Assembly (NCBI RefSeq): GCF_001938945.1
Contig: NZ_MKIO01000018.1
Span: forward strand, 1 to 64,000
Direction: 5' to 3'
From: Xaviernesmea rhizosphaerae
GTDB taxonomy: Bacteria > Pseudomonadota > Alphaproteobacteria > Rhizobiales > Rhizobiaceae
Length of the DNA stretch: 64,000 nucleotides
Numbering within the stretch: the stretch's first letter is position 1; each line of letters starts with the position of its first letter. The position numbers were made by a program, and so were the translations under genes. The notes under the pieces were generated by a model, which did not search any database, was not told the DNA's origin, and saw only the letters and a list, made by a program, of their open reading frames with translations. This document shows positions 1-8,056 of this stretch, piece after piece.

Positions 1-61
1 TTTTGCGTTTGGGATGCCGGAAAAAAGCCGATGCGTTTCGGTGTTCTCCGCATTGAACTGC

Positions 62-455
62 GCCCCCAGTTCGGCGATCTTGACCTGAGCCCCTGAACTT
101 CCTCCAGAATTTGGTAGAGTCCGTCAGAATGCGGCCGTTCTGCAGCACCACCAGCCGGTCCGAACGGTCGGCCGCCACGCCGAGATCGTGGGTTACCAGA
201 AGAAGCGATGTCCCGTCTTGGCGCCGCAGCTGATCGATCAGGTCGAGGATGCGCCGCTGCACGGTCACGTCGAGCGCCGAGGTCGGTTCGTCGGCGATGA
301 TGAGGGCGGGTTTGAGGGCGATGGCGATGGCGATCAGCACACGCTGCTTCATGCCGCCGACAGTTCATGCGGATATTGCCGGGCCCGCAGTTCCGGCTGC
401 GAAAGGCAGACCTGCGCCAGCAGCGCGATCACCCGCCTGTCCGCTTCGGCCTTAG
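62..455 (-). pseudogene. Relic of a peptide-type ABC transporter ATP-binding protein
   Basis: Reading the minus strand from about 455 downwards gives the middle of a DppD/OppD-type ATPase. It includes an HELS piece of the signature loop, then [19 protein letters not shown], a Walker B/D-loop with [15 protein letters not shown], and an H-loop segment [10 protein letters not shown]. Between HELS and GMKQ one base is missing (CTGTCGGCGGCATG instead of the expected CTGTCGGGCGGCATG), so the frame breaks at about position 357. The Walker A half is absent, and the reading frame runs on past 110 without the usual C-terminal zone. This is therefore a truncated, frameshifted remnant. The intact fused ATPase at 4471-6189 carries the same motifs and may be its relative. 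Below about 110 another minus-strand frame is open to the window edge and could belong to a gene outside the window. Confidence 0.75.
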
Positions 456-758
456 AGATTCAATATTCTATTTTCCGGCGCTCCTGCGGCGTGATCCTTC
501 TGCCGCGAGCTCTTGCGATGAAAAGCTGTGCCGGTCAGGAGCGAGATGGCGCGCGTCGTGATGCGAAGGGCATCCCAGACGCCGAAATCCTGGCGAGGAA
601 CCAGTCGCTCCGGTTCCGTGCCTGAAGGACTTTCGCCGGCAAAGCCGCTGCAGCCGCAGCGATACAAGAGCCCCGACCGGTATGGCCGGGGGACAATTGT
701 GGTCGCGGGCGAATGCCGAAGCTTTCCTCTTGGGCGTGTCGATCGGGCGATTGGCGCT
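456..758. other. Non-coding or degraded stretch between ABC relic and acyl-CoA-dehydrogenase-like gene
   Basis: A minus-strand frame stays open here and ends at 452, but its upper part is only a shadow of the neighbouring flavoprotein gene. The remaining residues show no recognisable motif. An AT-rich patch at about 460-476 marks the edge of the ABC relic. No convincing gene, RNA or repeat is seen. Confidence 0.5.
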
Positions 759-1937
759 TCAGGCGGTCTTGCGAATGGCGCGACTGGGGGTCTGCGCCGC
801 TTCGCTTTCCGTCCTGTTCCATCGCTCGAAGGCTGCGCGACCGAGAATGGCCACGGACGTATCTTCCTGCGGCGCATGCACGAGGACGGACTGCACGTCG
901 CGGAAATGGCGCTCAAGGCCCAGATCGGCGTTGAGGCCGGGATTGCCGATGCCCCGCACGGCAATCTGGACGGCCTCGCGGATCTGCCGTCCCGCAAGAA
1001 GCCTTGCCCGGATCACCCGCTCCGCATCGCGCAAGTCACCGTCGAGCGCCCCGAAAATGATCTGTCGCGCACCGGACACAAGCAGATCGATTTCGCCAGA
1101 CAGCGCGACGAAACGGTCTGTTTCGGCGACGGGACGGCCGAGATTTCCGGGCACCCGTTCATGAGCAAAGCGGATGAACCTCTCTTGCGCCGCTTCTGCG
1201 ACACCGAGGTAGAGCGCCGTCAGGGCAAGGGTGATGGCCGCATGGCCGCGATTGTCCTGCTGGGCGACAGAGGGGTCGACCAGTTCCAGCACATGCTCAG
1301 TGGGGATCTCGACATCCGTGAACTCCACGTCATGCGACCCTGTCGCCCGCATGCCGAGGCTCTTCCAGTTCTCGATCACGGTAATGCCCGGCAAACCGTT
1401 TGGAACGACGAAGGTGCCCACGCGCGACAGGACTTCATCCGTATGCGCCCAGACCAGGAAATGCGTCAGGCCATGCGCTCCGGTGACGAACCGCTTGCGA
1501 CCCGAAAGCGCCCAGCCGTTTGCGGTGCGCCGCGCGCGCGTCGACGGCAGGCCACCGCGAGCGGGCGAACCCAGCTCCGGCTCCACGCGCGCCGCGTTCA
1601 AAAGCAGCGGCCGGGTCCGAGCCTGTGAGAGAAGGTCCCGATAGAGATCCTCCGGCCAGTGTCCTTTGGTGGCCTGGCCCAGGTGATTGAAGATCGTCAT
1701 GGCGCTGATGAGCGCGACCGACGGATCTCCGCGCCCGAGCGCTGCGAGAATATGGCCGGCCGTGCTCAGTGTTCCGCCCGGGCCGCCATAGCGGGTCGCA
1801 ACGGTGCTTTCGAGAAGACCGGCCTTGTGAACGGCGCGAATGCCGGCCCAGGGAAATTGACCGGTCTGATCCGCCTCTGGCGCAGCCTCCGCAACGATGC
1901 GGACAGCGGCTTCAAGGGCAGTGGGATCATAGGACAT
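759..1937 (-). CDS. Acyl-CoA-dehydrogenase-fold flavoprotein, SfnB/DszC-like
   Basis: A 392-residue protein with the three-part acyl-CoA dehydrogenase architecture. The N-terminal helical domain (about 1-110) contains the GDPSVALISAM segment. The middle beta domain (about 115-230) has the WALSGRKRFVTGA and GTFVVPNGLPG strands. The C-terminal helical bundle follows. The ATG has a good AGGAAGG site. In this superfamily the SfnB/DszC branch uses reduced flavin and O2 to oxygenate sulfones, thiophenes or related substrates instead of dehydrogenating a CoA ester. Two luciferase-like monooxygenases and an ABC importer directly upstream on the same strand favour that oxygenase role. The substrate is not deducible. 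It could still be an ordinary acyl-CoA dehydrogenase, but no ETF or CoA-ligase genes lie nearby. Confidence 0.8.
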   Translation of the reverse strand: MSYDPTALEAAVRIVAEAAPEADQTGQFPWAGIRAVHKAGLLESTVATRYGGPGGTLSTAGHILAALGRGDPSVALISAMTIFNHLGQATKGHWPEDLYRDLLSQARTRPLLLNAARVEPELGSPARGGLPSTRARRTANGWALSGRKRFVTGAHGLTHFLVWAHTDEVLSRVGTFVVPNGLPGITVIENWKSLGMRATGSHDVEFTDVEIPTEHVLELVDPSVAQQDNRGHAAITLALTALYLGVAEAAQERFIRFAHERVPGNLGRPVAETDRFVALSGEIDLLVSGARQIIFGALDGDLRDAERVIRARLLAGRQIREAVQIAVRGIGNPGLNADLGLERHFRDVQSVLVHAPQEDTSVAILGRAAFERWNRTESEAAQTPSRAIRKTA

Positions 1938-2023
1938 GCGGTTGCGACCTTCCTGATGGCGGAGCAGTCTCTTTGTCTTTTCCGACCGAGAGACTGTCCG
2001 GCTTGAAGACCAGCCTGTGAGGA

Positions 2024-3127
2024 TCAGGCTGCGGCCTTGTTCTTCGCCTCTTCGCGTTCACGGATGCCCTCGCGCACGAGCGGCAGCACGTAGCGACCGT
2101 AATCGACAGCGTCGTTGAAATTGTCATAGCCTCGGATCGAGATCAGGTCGCAACCGAGATCGATATAGTCGAGGATGGAGTCGGCAATGGTGCGGGGCGA
2201 TCCGACGAGTGCCGTCGTCGCGCCGCTTGCATTCGTCGCGGTCACCGTCGGGTACCAGAGTGCGCGGTCGTGAACATCGCCACGCTTCGCAATATCGAGA
2301 AGCCGCTGGGAACCGACATTGGCGGGTGCTGCCGCATTGAGGGGCGCACGGGACAGGCCCTTCTGACGGTTTGCATTCAGCTGGTCGAGCACCCGATGCG
2401 CCTTCTCCCAGGCCAGATCGTCGGTTTGGGCAACGATTGGGCGGAAGGTCACCCAGATGCGCGGCCGATCCGGCCGGCCTGCCTTTGCCGCTTCGGCATA
2501 GATACGGTCGATCTGCTCCTTGGTCTCCTTGAGCGGCTCACCCCAGAGGCCGAAAATATCGCAGAGCGAACCGCCGATGCGATAGGCAGCGTCTGAAGAG
2601 CCGCCAAGCGAGATCGGGATCAGGCCTTTGGTCGGGCGCACAGCGCTGCGGAACTGCTTGAACTGATAGTATTTTCCGTCGAAATCGAAGGGCTCGGTCG
2701 AAGACCATGCCAGGCGAAGAATGCGGATATATTCTTCCTGGCGCTCGTAACGTTCCTCCTTGTTGAGGAAATCACCCTCTCGCGCCTGCTCATCGTCGCT
2801 GCCGCCGGCAATGAAGTGGACCACGACGCGTCCGCCGCTCAGCTGATCGAGCGTCGCCAGCGATTTTGCCGCGACGGTCGGATAAACCGTGTTCGGCCTG
2901 AGCGCGACGATGATCTTGATCTGCTTGGTATGCGCCAGCACCGTCGCCCCCAAGGTGAAAGGGTCGAATGACGAGGACGCATAGGGGATCAGCGTATAGT
3001 TGAAACCGTAATCATCCAGCGCACGGGCATAGCGTTGCAGAAACAATGGATCGACAGGGGCATCGGGAATGGGATTCAGGTCATTCGACGCATTGGGAAA
3101 GCTGACGCTGATGAATTCGGCTGTCAT
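2024..3127 (-). CDS. LLM-class flavin-dependent monooxygenase, alkanesulfonate-monooxygenase-like
   Basis: A 367-residue bacterial-luciferase-fold protein. The features typical of SsuD-like enzymes are visible: the early segment with FNYTLIPYASSSFDPF, the TKQIKIIVALRPNTVYPTVAA strand/turn, the ATLDQLSGGRVVVHFIAGGS phosphate-binding region, and PISLGGSSDAAYRIGG near the middle. Such enzymes take FMNH2 from a separate reductase and cleave C-S or similar bonds. No flavin reductase gene is in this window. The ATG follows an AAGGAG site. The 234-bp gap upstream holds a strong TTTCTATAGAAA dyad and a palindromic repeat, so the gene probably has its own promoter. It may also be co-transcribed with the SfnB-like gene 86 bp downstream. 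Confidence 0.88.
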   Translation of the reverse strand: MTAEFISVSFPNASNDLNPIPDAPVDPLFLQRYARALDDYGFNYTLIPYASSSFDPFTLGATVLAHTKQIKIIVALRPNTVYPTVAAKSLATLDQLSGGRVVVHFIAGGSDDEQAREGDFLNKEERYERQEEYIRILRLAWSSTEPFDFDGKYYQFKQFRSAVRPTKGLIPISLGGSSDAAYRIGGSLCDIFGLWGEPLKETKEQIDRIYAEAAKAGRPDRPRIWVTFRPIVAQTDDLAWEKAHRVLDQLNANRQKGLSRAPLNAAAPANVGSQRLLDIAKRGDVHDRALWYPTVTATNASGATTALVGSPRTIADSILDYIDLGCDLISIRGYDNFNDAVDYGRYVLPLVREGIREREEAKNKAAA

Positions 3128-3200
3128 CGGAAACTCCTTGATCTCTCTTTCGATCCTGTCTTGAGGCTAGAGGCATGGCCGCGGGCAAGGAAGACAGGTC

Positions 3201-3229
3201 TTTCTATTTCTATAGAAATTGTAGAAAAT
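3201..3229. promoter_or_regulatory. Nested TTTCTA/TAGAAA dyad upstream of the LLM monooxygenase
   Basis: Positions 3207-3218 read TTTCTATAGAAA, a perfect 12-bp palindrome. It is flanked by a further TTTCTA on the left and TAGAAA on the right, giving overlapping inverted repeats in an AT-rich island. It lies 74-102 bp upstream of the ATG at 3127. Related TTCTA/TAGAA dyads occur at 9983-10010 and 14295-14315, ahead of other units of the same locus. This is a candidate operator; the regulator is unknown. Confidence 0.45.
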
Positions 3230-3306
3230 CATGCCAGGCCGCCATGGCGCTTCCAGAACACCGAACGGGCAACAATCCTCGCTCCGGTGTTCCAGCCTGT
3301 TGTTTT

Positions 3307-3352
3307 GCATCGGACTTTTGCGAAAATCGGTTCCGCCCTTTCGATCCGATGC
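3307..3352. repeat. Dispersed palindromic intergenic repeat, copy 1
   Basis: The arms GCATCGGA (3307-3314) and TCCGATGC (3345-3352) enclose a second inverted pair around GCGAAAATCGG. It is a member of the GCATCGGA...TCCGATGC family seen at many intergenic sites in this window, like the intergenic mosaic palindromes of rhizobial genomes. Confidence 0.75.
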
Positions 3353-3361
3353 TCTGAAACC

Positions 3362-4474
3362 TCATAAGGCCGGCTGCTTCGACCCGTCCTCGTCCGAAGC
3401 AGGCCGCCATCCAAGCGATGGGGCCACGGTGGTCGCAAAATCCGAGAGCAGTCTCAGGTTCTCGGACAGTCCGAAGGCGGGAGGAAGAAACAGCACCAGC
3501 TCGTCTGCCGCCGCGAGCCCCGGATCGTTCAGGACCGCGTCCAGCACGTCGTCCGGTTCCCCCTGAAAGACGGGCGAGATGATCGCTCCGGCTGGCGTGG
3601 CGGCAGGCGCCAGCGCGCCTTTCGGGCGTGAGGCGGCAATTCCGGCGGTGCGGCGCTCGAGGTCGTAGGCCGCATAGACAGTGCGCAACTCCGCAGTGGT
3701 GCCGACGAGAATGGACGCGGCAACGGCGACCGGCGGCGGCGTCGTGTTCCAGATGCGAAGCCAGTGGGTGCGATAGATGTCGATGATCCGCGCCTGGTAC
3801 TGACCGAAGGTCTCACCCTCGGCCTGATCGTGAAGCACTGTTCCGGAAATCAGGCCGATCCCAAGCTCGGCGGCCTGGATGGCGGATTCGGTGCTGGCGG
3901 ATCCCTGCCGGATACGGCTCCGCAAGCCCGGGCTGTGCGGCGTGACGCGCAGGCTCTCGCCTGTCGGCGCCTCTTTGTCCTGTTCGGTCACCCTATGCAG
4001 AACATCTCCGGCGATGGCGGAGAGGAAGCGCGCCTGGCGCCGCTTTCCCTCCGTTCGCGCATCCGTTTCAACCGCGCCGAAGACGGCGTCGAAGGCACTG
4101 TTTGCGCCTGTCGACAGCGCAAGCTCCAGCCGGCCGCCGATCAGAAGATCCGTCGTCCCGGCCGCCTCGGCGAGCAGGATGGGATCCTGATAGCGCATCG
4201 GGATGACGGCGGAACCAAGCGTGATGCGCCGCGTGTGCTGACCGGCCGCCGCAAAGAATGGCAGGGGAGAGGAGAGGTAGTGATCGAAGTGACGCTGATA
4301 GGCCCAGCCCGATTGATAGCCCAGCCTTTCCGCCTGCCTGAACAAGTCTATGCCCTGGCGCAGTCCCTCTGCCGGACCGTCATCATCGTTGAACGAGACA
4401 CGCGTGTTGAAGCCGAGCCGCTGCTTCGGCCGAAAAGCGGTCGAGAGGTTGGGGGAAGGGGCCGCGATGTTCAC
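3362..4474 (-). CDS. LLM-class flavin-dependent oxidoreductase
   Basis: A 370-residue luciferase-like flavin monooxygenase. It is divergent from the neighbouring 2024-3127 enzyme, so the two are not recent duplicates. Visible landmarks are LGFNTRVSFNDDD near the N-terminus, LFRQAERLGYQSGWAYQRHFDHY, the TRRITLGSAVIPMRYQDP strand, and GGRLELALSTGANSAFDAVFG. The ATG overlaps the stop of the fused ABC ATPase by 4 bp (ATGA), so it is translationally coupled to the importer. That links the enzyme to whatever the transporter imports. Electron donor and substrate cannot be read from the sequence. Confidence 0.85.
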   Translation of the reverse strand: MNIAAPSPNLSTAFRPKQRLGFNTRVSFNDDDGPAEGLRQGIDLFRQAERLGYQSGWAYQRHFDHYLSSPLPFFAAAGQHTRRITLGSAVIPMRYQDPILLAEAAGTTDLLIGGRLELALSTGANSAFDAVFGAVETDARTEGKRRQARFLSAIAGDVLHRVTEQDKEAPTGESLRVTPHSPGLRSRIRQGSASTESAIQAAELGIGLISGTVLHDQAEGETFGQYQARIIDIYRTHWLRIWNTTPPPVAVAASILVGTTAELRTVYAAYDLERRTAGIAASRPKGALAPAATPAGAIISPVFQGEPDDVLDAVLNDPGLAAADELVLFLPPAFGLSENLRLLSDFATTVAPSLGWRPASDEDGSKQPAL

Positions 4475-6189
4475 AGCGCAAGCTCCTTCTGTGCCACGCG
4501 TCGCACCGCCGGGGCGCTGACCTTTTCGCCTCTGACTGACGGGATCGAGCTCAGCAGAGACAGGGTATAGTCGTGTTTCGGTTTGCCGAAGATCTCGTGG
4601 ACTGTCCCATGCTCCACGATGCGTCCGCGCTGCATGACGGAGACGGTATGTGCAAGCTGCCGGACGAGGGCGAGATCGTGAGAGACGAAGACGTAGGTCA
4701 GTCCAAGTTTTGCCTGCAGTGACAACAACACCTCGACAATATCCGCCTGAACGCTGACATCGAGAGCCGATGTGGGTTCATCCAGCACGATGACATCCGG
4801 CTTGAGAACGAGCGCCCGCGCGATCGCCACGCGCTGGCGCTGCCCGCCCGACAGCGCGGACGGCTTGCGCTGCAGCAAATCCGCGCTCAAGCCGACATTT
4901 GCCAGCGCTTCCTGCACCGCGGCGGACCGCTCGGCTGCCGAGCCGATCCTGAAACGGTCAAGCGGCTCGCGAATGAGCTGCTCGACCTTCCAGGAGGGGT
5001 CGAGGGAGGTGAAGGGGTTTTGATAGACCAGCTGGAGATGCCGCCAGACGGAGCGCAGCGAGGAAACGCCCGGGCTGGTCACCGTGTCGTGGGAAACGCG
5101 GATCGAGCCGGATTCCGGCTCCTCAAGGGCTAAGAGCAGGCGGATCGTCGTGGTCTTGCCCGAGCCGGACTCTCCGACGAGGGCGTGCGTGGTGCCGGCG
5201 GCAACCGAGAAGGAAAGGTCATCGACCGCCGTCAGAACCTTGCCATCGACGGAAAAGCGCTTGGTCACGCCTTCGACCGAGATTTTCGCTTGTCTGTCAT
5301 CGGCCAGACGCGCGAATCCGGGATCGCGAAGCTTGGCGTATCGATCCGGATTGAGCGCGGGCACGTCGGCGTGGAGCTTTCGGGCATAAGGCGAGGTGGG
5401 AGACGAAAAGACCGCGGAGGTTCGTCCGGCTTCCTGGACGACCCCGCCTTTGAGCACGACCAGGCTTCCGGCCCGCTCCCCCGCAATGGCGAGATCATGG
5501 GTGATGAGCAGCAGACTGATATCCAGCTCTTCCTGCAGCCGGGAAAGCAGCTCCAGAATGCGCTTTTGAATGGTCACGTCGAGCGCCGAGGTCGGCTCGT
5601 CCGCCACCAGCAGCGAGGGTCGCGGCAGAATGGCGAGCGCGATCAGAACGCGTTGCAGCATCCCGCCGGACAGCTGGTGAGGGTAGGACTCATAGACGCG
5701 CTGCGGGTTGTCGAGGCCGACCTTGGCAAAGGTTTCGAGAATGAGGGCTTTTCGCGCCGCCGGATGGCGCTCGTCGGTCAAGGCCGCGGCCTCCAGCGCC
5801 TGCGAACCGATGGTGCGGACGGGATTGAGAGCGTTGCCCGGATCCTGCGGGACGAAGCCGATGTCCCGGCCGCGAAGCGGTCTGAAACGCCGCTCGGAAA
5901 GGCTCAGGATATCCTGCTCGTCGAAGACGACCTGACCGGATGCCGTCGCGCCATTCGGCAGCAGCCGCAGCACGGCTTTGGCTATGGTCGATTTGCCGGA
6001 GCCGGATTCGCCGATCAGTGCGAGGCTCTCGCCATGGCCAATGTCGAAGCCGACATCATGGACGACCTGCTGCCGGCCATAGGAGATGGAGAGGTTCCTG
6101 ACTTTCAGAAGCGGCCTGGCCTGTACGAGCGCAGGGCCCTTGAAGTCGGTCCGGGGAGGCGCTGTGTTCAGTGCGATTTGCGAAGCCAT
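4471..6189 (-). CDS. Fused peptide/nickel-type ABC transporter ATP-binding protein (DppD-DppF fusion)
   Basis: A protein of 572 residues with two complete ABC ATPase domains. Domain 1 has Walker A GESGSGKST (about residues 60-68), the signature LSGGMLQRVLIALAI and Walker [13 protein letters not shown]. Domain 2 has GESGSGKTT, LSGGQRQRVAIARAL and [12 protein letters not shown]. Each domain has its H-loop (ITHDLAI, VSHDLAL). The frame is open much further upstream, but that part lies antisense-free over the permease gene. The start chosen is the ATG at 6189, which overlaps the permease stop by 22 bp. The protein energises import through the two permeases upstream. A fused pair in place of separate DppD and DppF is common in rhizobial importers. 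Confidence 0.93.
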   Translation of the reverse strand: MASQIALNTAPPRTDFKGPALVQARPLLKVRNLSISYGRQQVVHDVGFDIGHGESLALIGESGSGKSTIAKAVLRLLPNGATASGQVVFDEQDILSLSERRFRPLRGRDIGFVPQDPGNALNPVRTIGSQALEAAALTDERHPAARKALILETFAKVGLDNPQRVYESYPHQLSGGMLQRVLIALAILPRPSLLVADEPTSALDVTIQKRILELLSRLQEELDISLLLITHDLAIAGERAGSLVVLKGGVVQEAGRTSAVFSSPTSPYARKLHADVPALNPDRYAKLRDPGFARLADDRQAKISVEGVTKRFSVDGKVLTAVDDLSFSVAAGTTHALVGESGSGKTTTIRLLLALEEPESGSIRVSHDTVTSPGVSSLRSVWRHLQLVYQNPFTSLDPSWKVEQLIREPLDRFRIGSAAERSAAVQEALANVGLSADLLQRKPSALSGGQRQRVAIARALVLKPDVIVLDEPTSALDVSVQADIVEVLLSLQAKLGLTYVFVSHDLALVRQLAHTVSVMQRGRIVEHGTVHEIFGKPKHDYTLSLLSSIPSVRGEKVSAPAVRRVAQKELAL

Positions 6190-7013
6190 CGGCTGATCCT
6201 GTTGACAGAGAGGACGGTGACGATCGTGACGAGCGCGGGCGCATAAACGAGCCAGGGCCATTTGAGGTAGTCCTTGCCGATCGAAATCAGCAGGCCCCAG
6301 TCGGAGGAGGGAGGCGGGTCGCCATAGCCGAGGAAGGCCAGGCCTGCGATGACGAGGATGGACTCGCCGAATTGCAGCACGGCCAGCGGCAGCATCGACC
6401 GCGACGCATTGGGAAGGACGTGGCGGAGCAGGATGAACCCACGCGAGCCCCCCAGCAGAAACGACGCCTCGACGAAGGTCGCGCGGCGCGTCTTGATGAC
6501 TTCGGAGCGGGCGACACGGGCGAAAAACGCGATGGTCGAAATGCCGGTCGCGATGGCGGCGTTGATCGTCTCGAAGCCAAGCGCCGTGACCACGATCACC
6601 GCAAGCAGAAATTTCGGGATCGCCAGCAGGACATCGACAAAGCGGGCGAAAACGACATCCACCCAGCCGCCGAAAAATCCTGATAGCAGACCGATCAACC
6701 CGCCGATGACCACACCGATGACGACAGCCACGAGTGCGCTGGAGACCGACGATGCGGCACCATAAACGACGCGGGTATAGAGGTCGCGTCCCAGATGATC
6801 CGTACCGAACCAGTGCTCCAGGCTCGGCGCCGACAGCTTGTCGGCCGGCACGCCGTTGACAGGGCTGTGACCGGAAAAGAGCTGTGGCGCGAGCGACCAG
6901 GCAATGACGATGGCGATGACCAGAAAGGACAGCGCGACCGTGGGCGTGATGTTCAGGGATCTGAGCTTTTCCAGCGGGCTCAAACCGGGGATGTTCTCGG
7001 AGACGAGGCTCAT
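6168..7013 (-). CDS. ABC transporter permease, DppC/OppC type
   Basis: A 281-residue inner-membrane protein. The N-terminal region has one hydrophobic segment (about residues 25-45) followed by the family's HWFGTDHLGRDLYTRVVYGA region. The BPD_transp_1 permease core contains several membrane segments and the EAA-type loop around EASFLLGGSRGFILLRHVLPN, which contacts the ATPase. Length and order match DppC. The ATG overlaps the stop of the upstream DppB-like gene by 4 bp. It works with the 7010-8020 permease, the fused ATPase and the binding protein at 8057-9712. Confidence 0.92.
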   Translation of the reverse strand: MSLVSENIPGLSPLEKLRSLNITPTVALSFLVIAIVIAWSLAPQLFSGHSPVNGVPADKLSAPSLEHWFGTDHLGRDLYTRVVYGAASSVSSALVAVVIGVVIGGLIGLLSGFFGGWVDVVFARFVDVLLAIPKFLLAVIVVTALGFETINAAIATGISTIAFFARVARSEVIKTRRATFVEASFLLGGSRGFILLRHVLPNASRSMLPLAVLQFGESILVIAGLAFLGYGDPPPSSDWGLLISIGKDYLKWPWLVYAPALVTIVTVLSVNRISRWLRKSH

Positions 7014-8020
7014 GGCTTTGCTCCTGCTTCCAGTCCAAGCGCTGCGTCATCGGCGGCCGCGTGCCGGCGTTTCCGGCCCACGACGATCTTCACCCGCGGG
7101 TCGAGCAGCGGATAGAGAAGATCGGCGATAAGATTGACCAGGACGAAGATGACGGCGCCGAGCGACACGATCGCCTGAAGCACCGGCAGATCCTGCGTGC
7201 TCACGGAGCGCTGCACCAGGCTGCCTATTCCGGTGCGGCCGAAGACCGTCTCGGTGATCAGGGAGTTTCCGAGGAGTTCGCCCACCGTCAGCGCGATGAC
7301 CGTGACCACGGGAAGTGCGGCAGGCTTCAGAAGATGGGTGGCGAAAAGACGTCTCGGCGCGATGCCGCGGCTGCGCGCCACAGCTGCGTAATCCTGCTCG
7401 GCCTCGTGGTCGAGATTGGCGATCAGCACCTCGGCAATCTGGGCCGAGAAGGGAATGCCGATGGTGATGGCGGCAAAGAAGGTCGCCCAGAAACCGTCCG
7501 GCTCGATGACGCGGAACAGTCTCAGCTGAAACCCGAAGAGGTGGATCAGAAAGAGGCCGATCACGAAGTTCGGTGTCGACAGGAAAAGCGACGGGAAGGC
7601 GCGGAGCAGGCCTTGTCCGTATTTCTTCGGCACGACTTGCGTCCCATAGGCGACGGTGAATGCCAGGAAGAGCGCGACCGCAAGCCCCGAACTTGCCAGG
7701 ATCAAGGTTGATGACAGCACCTCGGCGATCAGTGTCGCAACGGGCCGGTTGGACCGCATCGACATGCCGAGATCGCCCGTCAGAAAGGCCGATAGCGAAT
7801 GCCAGAGCTGCACCAGGACGGGCTGGTCCAGCCCCTGCGCGGCGATGATCTCCGCAATCTCCTGTTCGCTGAAGCCGTTCTGCGGATTGCGCAGCACGCT
7901 GGTGATCGGGTCGCCAGGCAGAATGCTGACGACCACGAAGGTGAAGATGTAAGCCAGAAGGATGACGATGACCGCCTGGCCGAGCCGTTTTCCGGCATAG
8001 GTTAGGTAGGCATTGCTCAT
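7010..8020 (-). CDS. ABC transporter permease, DppB/OppB type
   Basis: A 336-residue inner-membrane protein with the DppB hallmark N-terminus: an early membrane helix (about 13-33), then LPGDPITSVLRNPQ. Later membrane segments follow, with a permease loop around DYAAVARSRGIAPRRLFATHLLKPAALPV. The N-terminal region fits the TC_PERMEASE-associated OppB domain. An AAGGAGAT site lies 5-6 bases ahead of the ATG. The gene is second in the importer operon, 36 bp after the binding-protein gene, and is translationally coupled to the DppC-like gene. Confidence 0.92.
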   Translation of the reverse strand: MSNAYLTYAGKRLGQAVIVILLAYIFTFVVVSILPGDPITSVLRNPQNGFSEQEIAEIIAAQGLDQPVLVQLWHSLSAFLTGDLGMSMRSNRPVATLIAEVLSSTLILASSGLAVALFLAFTVAYGTQVVPKKYGQGLLRAFPSLFLSTPNFVIGLFLIHLFGFQLRLFRVIEPDGFWATFFAAITIGIPFSAQIAEVLIANLDHEAEQDYAAVARSRGIAPRRLFATHLLKPAALPVVTVIALTVGELLGNSLITETVFGRTGIGSLVQRSVSTQDLPVLQAIVSLGAVIFVLVNLIADLLYPLLDPRVKIVVGRKRRHAAADDAALGLEAGAKP

Positions 8021-8056
8021 GCCGTCATCTCCTTGAGGGGGCTTCTGCTCGGCATG

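Noticed and set aside
452..997. Minus-strand frame bridging the ABC relic and the flavoprotein gene
   Set aside because: Upper part overlaps the flavoprotein gene in a different frame and no part matches a known family; the lower part is too short to judge.
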